A stretch of 64,000 nucleotides of DNA from Hyphomonadaceae bacterium (GTDB lineage Bacteria; Pseudomonadota; Alphaproteobacteria; Caulobacterales; Hyphomonadaceae), in NCBI GenBank assembly GCA_022844345.1, contig JALHLU010000004.1, positions 62,001 through 126,000 on the forward strand. Reading direction: 5' to 3'. The notes below the pieces were generated by a model that was given only the letters and a program-made list of their open reading frames with translations, made no database searches and had not been told where the DNA came from. Positions 9,352 to 17,080 of this stretch are shown here, piece by piece; the first letter of the stretch is position 1, and every line of letters begins with the position of its first letter. The translations under genes and the position numbers were made by a program.

Positions 9352-9777
9352 ATGGCGCTCAAACTGTCGCTCAAGCCGGGCGAACGCTTCGTGGTCAACG
9401 GGGCGGTTCTGCAGAACGGCGACCGCCGCGCGGTGCTGCTGCTGCAGAACAAGGCGTCGATCCTGCGCGAGAAGGACATCATCCAGCCGGAAGACGCGAA
9501 CACGCCGGGCCGCCGGATCTATTTCCCGATCATGATGATGTACCTGGACCCGGCCGGTGCAAACCAGTTCTACGACGAGTTCGTGATGCGCCTGAACGAG
9601 TTCATGGGCGCGATCCGCTCCACCGAAATTCTCAAGGAATGCGTCTCGCTGTCCCGCGAGGTCATGTCCTCGGACTATTACAAGGCGCTCACACGGTGCC
9701 GGAAACTTCTAACTTTCGAACAGGGATTGCTGGGCAATGTCCATCCAGGCGTATCAGAACGCGGTGAGGAAGACTGA
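9352..9777 (+). CDS. flbT: Flagellin translation regulator FlbT
   Basis: A 141-aa protein beginning MALKLSLKPGERFVVNGAV, the conserved FlbT start, with YFPIMMMYLDP in the middle. In Caulobacter, FlbT binds the 5' untranslated region of flagellin mRNA and represses or destabilises it until the hook is complete. The ATG is supported by GGGAGG (9341-9346). It overlaps flaF by 41 bases, the normal pairing of these two genes, and lies directly upstream of the flagellin genes whose leaders it would be expected to control. Confidence 0.93.
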   Translation: MALKLSLKPGERFVVNGAVLQNGDRRAVLLLQNKASILREKDIIQPEDANTPGRRIYFPIMMMYLDPAGANQFYDEFVMRLNEFMGAIRSTEILKECVSLSREVMSSDYYKALTRCRKLLTFEQGLLGNVHPGVSERGEED

Positions 9778-10108
9778 AGGCCCGCGTCAGACCGAGTATC
9801 GCGCCTTTGCGGTCGCGACGCGCGGTCTGATCGACGCCTCCGGTCTGCCGGAAACCGAGGTCGGGCGCCGCGCCGAGGCGCTGGCGGCCAACCGCCGCCT
9901 GTGGTCGCTGCTGGCGTCCGATTGCGCCGCTGAAGGCAATGGCCTGCCACAATCCCTGCGCGCCCAGATCATCTCCCTGTCCATCTTCGTCGACCGGCAT
10001 TCCAGCTCCGTCATGCGCAATGGCGCCGCCTTCGACGTGCTGATCGACATCAACCGCACCATCATGCAGGGCCTTGCGCCCGCACAGGCGGTAGCCGTTC
10101 CAGCCTAG
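9737..10108 (+). CDS. flaF: Flagellin synthesis regulator FlaF
   Basis: A 123-aa protein with the FlaF pattern (MSIQAYQNAVRKTE at the start, LRAQIISLSIFVDRHSS in the second half, ending with INRTIMQGL). In Caulobacter FlaF is needed for flagellin production and works opposite FlbT. Its start lies inside the 3' end of flbT, so the two are translationally coupled. The first flagellin gene begins 171 bases after the stop. Confidence 0.93.
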   Translation: MSIQAYQNAVRKTEGPRQTEYRAFAVATRGLIDASGLPETEVGRRAEALAANRRLWSLLASDCAAEGNGLPQSLRAQIISLSIFVDRHSSSVMRNGAAFDVLIDINRTIMQGLAPAQAVAVPA

Positions 10109-10212
10109 GCTGTGCGGGCATTTACGATTTGTTTTGGTTAGCCTTTTGGCAGTACTTTCGGTGTTCGCGCCACACCACTGATTAAGACCTCTCCGGCATA
10201 GTCGAACGATGT

Positions 10213-10278
10213 TGGCGCAAAACGCGCCAGCGGCCGATCAAAACGATCGGTCTTCGATCTAGAACGGAGACGTCCCGT
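10213..10278 (+). promoter_or_regulatory. Tandem hairpins in the first flagellin leader (candidate FlbT target)
   Basis: Two hairpins of matching design sit 17 to 67 bases upstream of the first flagellin start region: TGGCGC (10213-10218)/GCGCCA (10224-10229) and CCGATC (10234-10239)/GATCGG (10245-10250). Both have the same five-base loop AAAAC. A third small stem, ACGG (10264-10267)/CCGT (10275-10278), would hold the Shine-Dalgarno GGAGA in its loop. The structures are seen in sequence; FlbT binding is inferred from Caulobacter biology. Confidence 0.5.
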
Positions 10279-10279
10279 C

Positions 10280-11491
10280 ATGCTTAGCGTGAACTCGAAC
10301 TATGGCGCGTCCATCGCGCTCCAATCCCTCAACTCGACAAACAAGGAACTGAACGAAGTCCAGAACAGGATTTCGACAGGTTTCAAGGTTTCGAGCGCCC
10401 GTGACAACGGTGCCGTCTATGCCATCGCCGAAGGCCAACGCGCTCGCGTGTCGTCCGTCGCCGCTGTGAAAGATGGTATCGACCGCGCTTCCTCCACGGT
10501 CGACGTCGCCCTTGCCGCCGGCAAATCGGTTGGCGAAATCCTGCAGAAACTCAAGTCCAAAGCTGTCGCCGCCCAGGCCGATGACCTGACCGCCGACCAG
10601 CGCACAGCCCTGCAGACCGACTTCGCCAGCCTGCGTTCGCAAATCGACACCATCGCCAATGCCGCGCAATTCAACGGCGCCAACCTGGCTGTTGGCGGAA
10701 CTTCGCTCAGCGTTCTGATCTCAGACCTCGGCGGTTCGGTTGCTGCAACTTCGGACGGCGTCCAGTCGGCCGGCCTTACGACCCCGATCTCGGGCTCGGC
10801 CCTCATCATCGACGCCGGCGACTCCACCGGCGACCTGGCTGACGGCGACCTGATCACGTTCGACCTGACTGACTCGGTCAACGCCGGCACGTTCTCGATC
10901 GCGGTCGAACTGACCGCGGGCATGACTGTCGATGACTTCGTCGAGGAAGTGAACGCTGCGTCAGGCGGCAAGATTTCGGCCTCGTACGACGACACGACGG
11001 GCGAATTCACCTACCTGATCAACGACACCAACTTCGATGACCTGGCCGTCACGACCTCCGGGACCGACGGCACGAATATCGGCGTCGGCGTCGCCACGGC
11101 GTCGGTCTCCTCATCCGGCTCCAACACCTTCTCGGTGACGGGTGCTGACTTCTCGCTGTCCGGTTCGATCCTGTCCTCGCTCGCTTCCTCGGACATCTCC
11201 ACGTCCACTGCGTCGGCGACGACTGCGTCGAACTCCATCGACACCGCGATCACGGGCCTCAACAACGCGATGGCCACGATGGGCTCGCAGGCTGCTGCTC
11301 TGGACATCCAGAACGACTTCCTTTCGAAGCTCTCGGACACCATCGAGCAGGGCATCGGCAACCTCGTCGACGCTGATCTGGCGAAGGAATCCGCCCGCCT
11401 CCAGTCGCTGCAGATCAAGCAGCAGCTGGGTGCGCAGGCGCTCTCGATCGCCAACCAGGCGCCGTCGCTGATCCTGTCGTTCTTCCGCTAA
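10280..11491 (+). CDS. Flagellin (large form)
   Basis: A 403-aa flagellin. The N-terminus (MLSVNSNYGASIALQSLN) and C-terminus (QIKQQLGAQALSIANQAPS) are the coiled D0/D1 regions that form the filament core. Between them lies a central insert of about 140 residues absent from the third flagellin in this cluster, containing GDLITFDLTDSVNAGTFSI and a LINDTNFDDL stretch like flagellin hook-IN motifs. The ATG is preceded by GGAGA at nine bases and by tandem hairpins. An intrinsic terminator closes the gene. It is very similar to the next gene, evidently a tandem duplication. Confidence 0.93.
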   Translation: MLSVNSNYGASIALQSLNSTNKELNEVQNRISTGFKVSSARDNGAVYAIAEGQRARVSSVAAVKDGIDRASSTVDVALAAGKSVGEILQKLKSKAVAAQADDLTADQRTALQTDFASLRSQIDTIANAAQFNGANLAVGGTSLSVLISDLGGSVAATSDGVQSAGLTTPISGSALIIDAGDSTGDLADGDLITFDLTDSVNAGTFSIAVELTAGMTVDDFVEEVNAASGGKISASYDDTTGEFTYLINDTNFDDLAVTTSGTDGTNIGVGVATASVSSSGSNTFSVTGADFSLSGSILSSLASSDISTSTASATTASNSIDTAITGLNNAMATMGSQAAALDIQNDFLSKLSDTIEQGIGNLVDADLAKESARLQSLQIKQQLGAQALSIANQAPSLILSFFR

Positions 11492-11556
11492 AAGGCTCGC
11501 CGGCGGCCCCCCAAGAGGCAGTCCGGCCAACCTGAACTGAAGAGCCTCACCAAATG

Positions 11557-11596
11557 GAGGGGCGGAGCTTCCGGGCTCCGCCCCTCTGTCGTTTTT
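11557..11596 (+). terminator. Rho-independent terminator after flagellin 1
   Basis: Perfect 12-bp stem, GAGGGGCGGAGC (11557-11568) / GCTCCGCCCCTC (11575-11586), loop TTCCGG, then a TTTTT run at 11592-11596. The 328-bp gap between flagellins 1 and 2 holds only this terminator and the promoter of flagellin 2. Confidence 0.88.
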
Positions 11597-11742
11597 GCCT
11601 ACCTCATGTGGCGGTCCGGCCCGGCAAATCGTGCCGGGGGGCAAATTCGATTCAGCCTTCCGTAAGCAGCCCGCACAGCACGTTAACTCCTGTTACCCCG
11701 AAATCCTGCGCTTCCGGGGGGCGGCTGTTAACCTTAACGGAC

Positions 11743-11757
11743 TGGCACGCGACTTGA
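11743..11757 (+). promoter_or_regulatory. Candidate sigma-54 promoter of flagellin 2
   Basis: TGGCAC (11743-11748), five bases, then TTGA (11754-11757), against the sigma-54 consensus TGGCAC-N5-TTGC. Only the last C is off. It would start transcription near 11769, giving a leader of about 50 nt that includes hairpin GCCC (11776-11779)/GGGC (11785-11788). Caulobacter flagellins are likewise sigma-54 dependent. Confidence 0.55.
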
Positions 11758-11819
11758 ACACTCCTGTCTGTCCAAGCCCGCATTGGGCATGAACAACAGT
11801 CTGCGCAGGAGCATCAGCC

Positions 11820-13034
11820 ATGCTGAGCGTCAATACGAACTACAGCGCCATGGTCGCGCTCCAGAACCTGAACTTCACGAACACCGAGCTGGAAGGTGTC
11901 CAGAACAAGATTTCGACGGGCCTCAAGATTTCGAGCGCCCGCGACAACGGCGCGATCTACGCCATCGCCGAAGGCCAGAGGAGCCGGGTTTCCTCTGTCG
12001 CGGCGGTCAAGGACGGTATCGACCGCGCCAACTCCACCATCGATGTCGCCCTCGCGGCCGGCAAGTCGATCGGCGATATCCTCCAGAAGCTGAAGGCCAA
12101 GGCGGTCGCCGCCCAGGCCGACGACCTGACGCCCGATCAGCGCAACGCGCTGCAGGCCGACTTCAACTCGATGCGCGCGCAGATCGACACGATCGCCAAC
12201 TCGGCGCAGTTCAACGGCGCCAACCTGGCCTCCGGCAGCTTCAACCTCAACGTGCTGATCTCCGACCTCGGCGGATCGGTCGCGGCCACCACCGATGGCG
12301 TGCAGAGCGCCGCGCTGACGACGCCACTCTCCGGATCGGCCCTTGTCACCGGTGTTTCCGGCGCGGCCGGCGATGTGGATGATGGCGACCTCATCACCTT
12401 CGACCTCACCGACTCGGTCAATCTTGGCACCTTCTCCATCGCGGTCGAACTCACCGCCGGTATGACGATCGATGAATATGTCGAGGCGGTGAACGCCTCC
12501 TCTGGCGGCAAGATCTCGGCCTCCTACGACGATGTGGCCGGCCAGTTCACCTACCTGATCAACGACACCAATTTTGATGATCTTGATATCTCGACCGATG
12601 GCGTCGACGCCACCAATCTCGGCGCCGGCGTCGCCACCGCGACGGTCACCAGCGCCGGCTCGAACGTGTTCGTCGTCAACGGCACGGACATGACGCTGGC
12701 CTCCTCCATGTTCTCGACATTCGCCACGGTCGACATCTCGACGTCGGCCGCCTCCGCCACCACCGCCGCCAACGCGCTGGAACAGGCGATCACCGACCTC
12801 AACGTCACGCTGGCGTCCCTCGGCTCGCAGGCAACCGCCCTCGACGCCCAGCAGGACTTCCTCGCGAAGCTGTCGGACGAGATCGAGAACGGCATCGGCA
12901 ACCTCGTCGACGCCGACCTCGCGAAGGAATCCGCCAAGCTCCAGTCGCTGCAGATCAAGCAGCAGCTGGGCGCGCAGGCCCTGTCGATCGCCAACCAGGC
13001 GCCCCAGGTCATCCTCTCGCTGTTCGGCCGCTAG
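11820..13034 (+). CDS. Flagellin (large form)
   Basis: A 404-aa flagellin paralogous to the preceding gene: the first 160 residues are nearly the same and the same roughly 140-residue central insert is present (GDLITFDLTDSVNLGTFSI). D0/D1 segments at both ends are complete. CAGGAG (11806-11811) is the Shine-Dalgarno, eight bases before the ATG. It has its own sigma-54-type promoter and its own terminator, so each flagellin is probably transcribed separately. Confidence 0.93.
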   Translation: MLSVNTNYSAMVALQNLNFTNTELEGVQNKISTGLKISSARDNGAIYAIAEGQRSRVSSVAAVKDGIDRANSTIDVALAAGKSIGDILQKLKAKAVAAQADDLTPDQRNALQADFNSMRAQIDTIANSAQFNGANLASGSFNLNVLISDLGGSVAATTDGVQSAALTTPLSGSALVTGVSGAAGDVDDGDLITFDLTDSVNLGTFSIAVELTAGMTIDEYVEAVNASSGGKISASYDDVAGQFTYLINDTNFDDLDISTDGVDATNLGAGVATATVTSAGSNVFVVNGTDMTLASSMFSTFATVDISTSAASATTAANALEQAITDLNVTLASLGSQATALDAQQDFLAKLSDEIENGIGNLVDADLAKESAKLQSLQIKQQLGAQALSIANQAPQVILSLFGR

Positions 13035-13070
13035 GGCCGCAAGCGCTCAACGGGGATTTCCACTGAAAAC

Positions 13071-13103
13071 GCCGTCTCCGCCACCGCGCGGAGGCGGCTT
13101 TTT
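13071..13103 (+). terminator. Rho-independent terminator after flagellin 2
   Basis: Stem GCCGTCTCCG (13071-13080) / CGGAGGCGGC (13089-13098) with one G-T pair, followed by TTTTT (13099-13103). Confidence 0.8.
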
Positions 13104-13198
13104 CCCATAATCCCCCACCGATGTCCGCCACAGCAACGTCTCGTTAACCCCTACTAACGAAAACTGACCGTCGAATTGACGATTCGTTTGCCACGTTT

Positions 13199-13212
13199 CG
13201 TCTGTGGAGACG
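13199..13212 (+). promoter_or_regulatory. Hairpin enclosing the Shine-Dalgarno of flagellin 3
   Basis: CGTCT (13199-13203), loop GTGG, AGACG (13208-13212). The ribosome site GGAGA (13206-13210) is split between loop and stem, so the hairpin would block initiation at the ATG at 13219. A second hairpin, CGTC/GACG (13169-13181), lies just upstream. Confidence 0.45.
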
Positions 13213-13218
13213 GCCAAA

Positions 13219-14055
13219 ATGGTCGACAGACTCAGTAATGCGACCGGGGTGCTCGGCGCGTTGAAGCACCTACAGTCCGCCAGCCGTGAGCTGTCGGGCG
13301 CCGAATCGCGTCTGTCATCCGGCCTCAAGGTGTCCCGCGCCCGCGATGATGCAACAGCCTACCATTCCGCCGCCATCATGCGCGGCCAGGGTGGCTCGCT
13401 TGCCGCCGTGACGCTCAGCCTCAGCCGCGCCGAATCGATCTCCGACACGGCCATCGCCGCAGCCGAGCAGATCATGAAACAGCTTGGCGAGATGAAGGGG
13501 ACAGCCGCTCAGGCGATGTCAGCGGGCCTCACCGATGACCAGCGCAACCAGCTGAACCTGCAATACCGCGACCAGATGACGACGCTGCAGGCCTTCGTCC
13601 GCAACGCCTCGTTTGACGACGCTAATGTGCTGGACGGCTCGCTTCCCAACGGCGTGTCCTTCATCGCCGACGCCGAAGCCTCGCAGACTGTCACACTCGC
13701 GGGCCGCAATTTCATGCCCGGCGGTTCGGTGATCGTCGCGCCGCCGTCCACCACGGCGCTCAACAACACGCAATCCGCCGCTGACGCGCACGCGCTACTC
13801 ACCCAGTCGATCGCGAATATCGGCGACGAGCTCGTCGAGATGGGCGCGGAGAGCAAGCGGATCGAGGCGCAGAAGGGGTTCGTCTCGCGTCTTGCCGATG
13901 CGCTGGCCGCTGGCGTCGGGCGCATGGTCGATACGGATCTTGCGGCCGAAAGCGCGCTGATCCAGGCGCTGCAGGTCAGGCAGGAACTCTCCGCCTCCTC
14001 GATCAGCATCGCCAACGCGGCGCCCCAGGCGCTGCTGCAGCTCTTCCGCGGCTAG
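13219..14055 (+). CDS. Flagellin (short form)
   Basis: A 278-aa flagellin, close to the usual Caulobacter length and lacking the central insert of the two flagellins upstream. The D0/D1 ends are recognisable (SRELSGAESRLSSGLKVSRA near the start; LQVRQELSASSISIANAAPQ at the end) but clearly divergent from its neighbours. ATG 13219 is chosen over GTG 13204 because GGAGA lies eight bases upstream of it. It may be a minor or junction-proximal flagellin; this is an inference from its divergence. Confidence 0.9.
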   Translation: MVDRLSNATGVLGALKHLQSASRELSGAESRLSSGLKVSRARDDATAYHSAAIMRGQGGSLAAVTLSLSRAESISDTAIAAAEQIMKQLGEMKGTAAQAMSAGLTDDQRNQLNLQYRDQMTTLQAFVRNASFDDANVLDGSLPNGVSFIADAEASQTVTLAGRNFMPGGSVIVAPPSTTALNNTQSAADAHALLTQSIANIGDELVEMGAESKRIEAQKGFVSRLADALAAGVGRMVDTDLAAESALIQALQVRQELSASSISIANAAPQALLQLFRG

Positions 14056-14061
14056 ATCCCG

Positions 14062-14730
14062 ATGCTGACCGAGATCCAGCTTGAGCAGGCCATCGCGGCC
14101 TTCGTCACATTCTTTGTGCTGATCGATGCGCCGGGCGTTGCGCCCATCTTTGCTTCGCTCACGGCGCCGGGCGGACCGGCCTATGCGCGCAAGACGGCGG
14201 TTAAGTCGGTCTTCGTGGCGGCGCTGATCCTGTTCTTCTTTGCCTTTGCCGGCGCATGGCTGCTTCATCACCTCGGCATATCGCTCGACGCCTTCCGCGT
14301 GGCGGGTGGCGTTCTCCTGTTCCTGATTGCGCTGGAAATGGTGTTCGAGAAGCGCCAGGCGCGGCAGAGGGACCGCGCCGATCAGGTGCTGGCCGGCGAG
14401 GAGGCCTCCGGCAAGGTGGAGGATGTTTCGGTCTTCCCGCTTGCCATTCCGATGATCGCCGGCCCCGGCTCCATCGCCACAGCCATGCTCTACATGCAGA
14501 ATGCGGGCGGCGATCCTGTCGGTATTGGCATCGTTTCCTTCGCCATCGCATCCAACCTTGTCCTGGCCTGCCTCATCTTCCTCGCCGCGGGTCCGCTGCT
14601 TAAAGTGATGGGCGACCAGATTGCCGGCGCTATCACCCGCATTTTTGGCGTCATCCTGTCGGCGCTGGCCGTCCAGATGATCATCGTCGGCATCGTCGGC
14701 GCCTTCGGCCTGCAATTGGCGGCGGGCTAG
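14062..14730 (+). CDS. MarC-family integral membrane protein
   Basis: A 222-aa protein with about six transmembrane helices and the MarC/UPF0056 pattern (FFVLIDAPGVAPIFASLT at the start, then PLAIPMIAGPGSIATAML in the middle). The family was once linked to multiple antibiotic resistance but its transport function is unproven. It begins six bases after the third flagellin stop, so it may be read on the same transcript, although no motility role is known. Confidence 0.88.
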   Translation: MLTEIQLEQAIAAFVTFFVLIDAPGVAPIFASLTAPGGPAYARKTAVKSVFVAALILFFFAFAGAWLLHHLGISLDAFRVAGGVLLFLIALEMVFEKRQARQRDRADQVLAGEEASGKVEDVSVFPLAIPMIAGPGSIATAMLYMQNAGGDPVGIGIVSFAIASNLVLACLIFLAAGPLLKVMGDQIAGAITRIFGVILSALAVQMIIVGIVGAFGLQLAAG

Positions 14731-14807
14731 GCTAGCAGCCCTGGGCTCCGAGCCGCGCTACGACCGCACACAATGACAGCGAGGGATCGCTTCGTGAAAC
14801 ACCGATC

Positions 14808-16097
14808 CTAAGCCAGGGTTTCTTCCATCAGGTAGACGGCGCTCTTCTTCACGGGCCGGTTCAGCCGGAAGGACTTCCAGAACGTCGTCATCGCCACGAA
14901 CGCCAGAAGGGCAAGGCAGGCTGCAAGGCCGGCCGCCTGGAGGCGCAGCGCATTGGTCCACGGAATCACCGTGCGCGCCGTCTCCAGCAGGTTCTCACCG
15001 TCAAAATGCTCCAGCGCCACCGCGCGCTCCCCGCCGGCCGCCGCCACCAGGCGCGCCGCACGCAGGTCGACCCCGTCCTTGACGCGGCCGACAATCGCGA
15101 TCGCCGCCTCGAACGACGTATCATGCGCGATATCGCGCAGGATTTTGAACTCATCGAGCAGCACTTCGAGCTTCACCGGATCAACGGTCGCCCGGAACGC
15201 CCGCTCGACCACCGCGATGGCATCGGGCGTGTAGCCGACTTCATAGTGCAACTCGGCCGAGAGCAGGCGCTTCATCTCCTCAACGGCGACAACATCCTCA
15301 ATGCGCCGGGTGAGGTAGGCCTTGAACGGCACGGGGGCCTGCGTGCGGGCGCGCAGGGCAGGCATGGCCACCGAGGCTCCCTCGCGGGCTTCCTCGTCCG
15401 CCATGATCAGGGCGATGCCCGACAGCAGGAACGCGTGCAGCTCGATATTGTCGTCATTGGCCCATTCCACGGCCGTATCGGTGAGGCCGCGTATGTCGCC
15501 GACGCGGTTGATCGCAACACGGCGCTCGGCGGGGGGGGCGGCCGGCCGGGCGGCAGGCGCAAGCGCTGCTGCGGGAAGGGGAACAGAGGGTGATGCGGCC
15601 GCGACGGACTCCGGCGTGGCCGATGCCGTGAATCTCGGCAGGCCCGCCTGGTTGAAGCTCAGATAGGTCTCCTGCAGTTCGCCTGGCAGGTAGGAAACGG
15701 CCGCCAGAAGCACTGCCTCGTCGTCGACCCCCTTCGCGACCTTTCCGATCCGCGCGCGCAGGGCCTCGCCGTCAGGTTCGCCAAGCATGGCGGGCGCGCC
15801 CAGCAGCAGGCCGCGCACCAGCGGCATCTCTTTTTCCTTGAGCGACTCGCGCACGAGTTCCGACCACACTTGGCGCGGCTCTGCATCTTCGCCGGCCGAG
15901 ATCGTCTGGAAACGTTCGTCCATGGCCTGTTTCGTAGCGGCAATCGCTTCGGGCGTGGTCTCGAATGCGGTTGGGCGGTCGCCATAGGCGGATGATACGA
16001 GGTGCGCCGCCATGAAGGGCGCGGCGCAAAGAGCGCCATTGAACATCAGGGCCGCATATGCCGCGAACGGCAGACGGCGCTTGCGACGGCGATTCAT
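14808..16097 (-). CDS. Uncharacterised membrane-anchored protein
   Basis: A 429-aa protein, basic at the N-terminus (MNRRRKRRLP), with one hydrophobic segment near residues 10-32 and a second near 390-412. The 350 residues between are predicted extracytoplasmic and rich in Ala and Glu, with a Pro/Ala stretch near 175-195 and helical sequence after it. No known domain was recognised. ATG 16097 is preferred to the adjacent upstream TTG. It sits between the flagellin genes and the leftward flg genes, so a motility or envelope role is possible but not shown. Confidence 0.6.
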   Translation of the reverse strand: MNRRRKRRLPFAAYAALMFNGALCAAPFMAAHLVSSAYGDRPTAFETTPEAIAATKQAMDERFQTISAGEDAEPRQVWSELVRESLKEKEMPLVRGLLLGAPAMLGEPDGEALRARIGKVAKGVDDEAVLLAAVSYLPGELQETYLSFNQAGLPRFTASATPESVAAASPSVPLPAAALAPAARPAAPPAERRVAINRVGDIRGLTDTAVEWANDDNIELHAFLLSGIALIMADEEAREGASVAMPALRARTQAPVPFKAYLTRRIEDVVAVEEMKRLLSAELHYEVGYTPDAIAVVERAFRATVDPVKLEVLLDEFKILRDIAHDTSFEAAIAIVGRVKDGVDLRAARLVAAAGGERAVALEHFDGENLLETARTVIPWTNALRLQAAGLAACLALLAFVAMTTFWKSFRLNRPVKKSAVYLMEETLA

Positions 16098-16313
16098 CAA
16101 GCCCGTTTCCGTCTACTACACGCGAACGGGTTGGGTTTGCACCCTATCCATCTGCGTTCACACCCCGGCCAGACCCCCTTTCTTTGCCGGGAGCGGCGAT
16201 AGATCAAGTGGGCAAGGCGCCCTGCGACCAAAAAAACACATGACGGAAGAATCATTGGGGCGAACCAACGAGACCTGCCTGCCATATGATCAGCGCCTTG
16301 AGCGAGGCTCGGA

Positions 16314-16757
16314 TCAGGCCTTGGCGTCGACAGCAAGGCCCGACGCTTCACGCCGCGTCATGCTGGCTGGAGCGCCCTTGGCGCCATATCCCACAGGGGC
16401 GCTGCGCGATTCAGCGATCTCGGCCGCGATCGAGCGGACCAGTCCCTCGGTGACGGTGCGCGCTGCGGAAAGCGCGCGCTCATGCGCCTGAAGCCTGTCT
16501 TCGAGATCGCGCGCAGCGGCTTTGAGCGCCTCTTTCCGGGCTTGTGACAATCCTGACATCTGGCTGGGATCGGCCTTGATACGCGATACTTCCAGCCGCC
16601 AGGCGTGCACCAGCCTTTCCTTCTCGTCCCAGTTGGCGCCGCTGGCGTCGAGCCTGCGCGCTTTCACCGCTTCGATTTCCGCGTCCACCAGCCCGGTCAG
16701 CCGCACCGTCATGGCCAGTAGCTGCTCGGCCCGCTCGTCAACATGCTCCAGCATCAT
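16314..16757 (-). CDS. FlbY/FlgN-like flagellar protein
   Basis: A 147-aa mostly helical protein (MMLEHVDERAEQLLAMTVRL start, long coiled-coil-prone stretch to residue 105). Its start overlaps the end of the flgJ-like gene by four bases, and the order flgI, flgJ-like, this gene matches the Caulobacter flgI-flbY neighbourhood. FlbY is related to FlgN, the export chaperone of hook-associated proteins. The identification rests mainly on gene order, size and helical character. Confidence 0.65.
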   Translation of the reverse strand: MMLEHVDERAEQLLAMTVRLTGLVDAEIEAVKARRLDASGANWDEKERLVHAWRLEVSRIKADPSQMSGLSQARKEALKAAARDLEDRLQAHERALSAARTVTEGLVRSIAAEIAESRSAPVGYGAKGAPASMTRREASGLAVDAKA

Positions 16758-17068
16758 TCCAGCCCCTGCATTCTCAGGATTTCCTTGAGCACCGAATCGG
16801 CGATCCCGACCCCGCCGCCCTTGGCGATGGCGTCCGAATACTGGTCGATCAGCATGGGGCGGAACGTCGCCTCGGCATTGCCGCCGCCGAACGGGCCATC
16901 CGTCTCCAGCCCTTCGAACATCGGCCGCAGCATCTCGGAAATGAACATGCGCTCGAACTGCTGGGCCACGGCCTCCGCCTGCTCGCGCGTCTTCACATTG
17001 GACAAATCCGTCGGCGGACCCGCACGGCGCGTTTCGACCGGGGGCATGGGCAGGGCGATGTCACTCAT
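16754..17068 (-). CDS. flgJ: FlgJ-like rod-binding protein (no muramidase domain)
   Basis: A 104-aa protein carrying the rod-binding domain (AEAVAQQFERMFISEMLRPM, then GIADSVLKEILRMQ). In enterobacteria FlgJ has a C-terminal peptidoglycan hydrolase domain; here only the N-terminal scaffold is present, as in most alphaproteobacteria, so a separate hydrolase must open the wall. It sits 12 bases after flgI and overlaps the FlbY-like gene by four bases, making a translationally coupled operon. Confidence 0.88.
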   Translation of the reverse strand: MSDIALPMPPVETRRAGPPTDLSNVKTREQAEAVAQQFERMFISEMLRPMFEGLETDGPFGGGNAEATFRPMLIDQYSDAIAKGGGVGIADSVLKEILRMQGLE

Positions 17069-17080
17069 CCCGGCGTCTCC

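Noticed and set aside
10147-10161. TGGCAG-N5-TCGG upstream of flagellin 1 as a sigma-54 promoter.
   Set aside because: The essential GC of the -12 element is absent and the distance to the gene is long.
11761-11811. CTCCTG (11761-11766) is complementary to the flagellin 2 Shine-Dalgarno CAGGAG (11806-11811), suggesting sequestration.
   Set aside because: The predicted sigma-54 start near 11769 lies downstream of CTCCTG, so it would not be in the mRNA.
13144-13158. TTAACCCCTACTAAC before flagellin 3 as a CtrA site.
   Set aside because: The second half is TAAC, not TTAA, so only a half-site is present.
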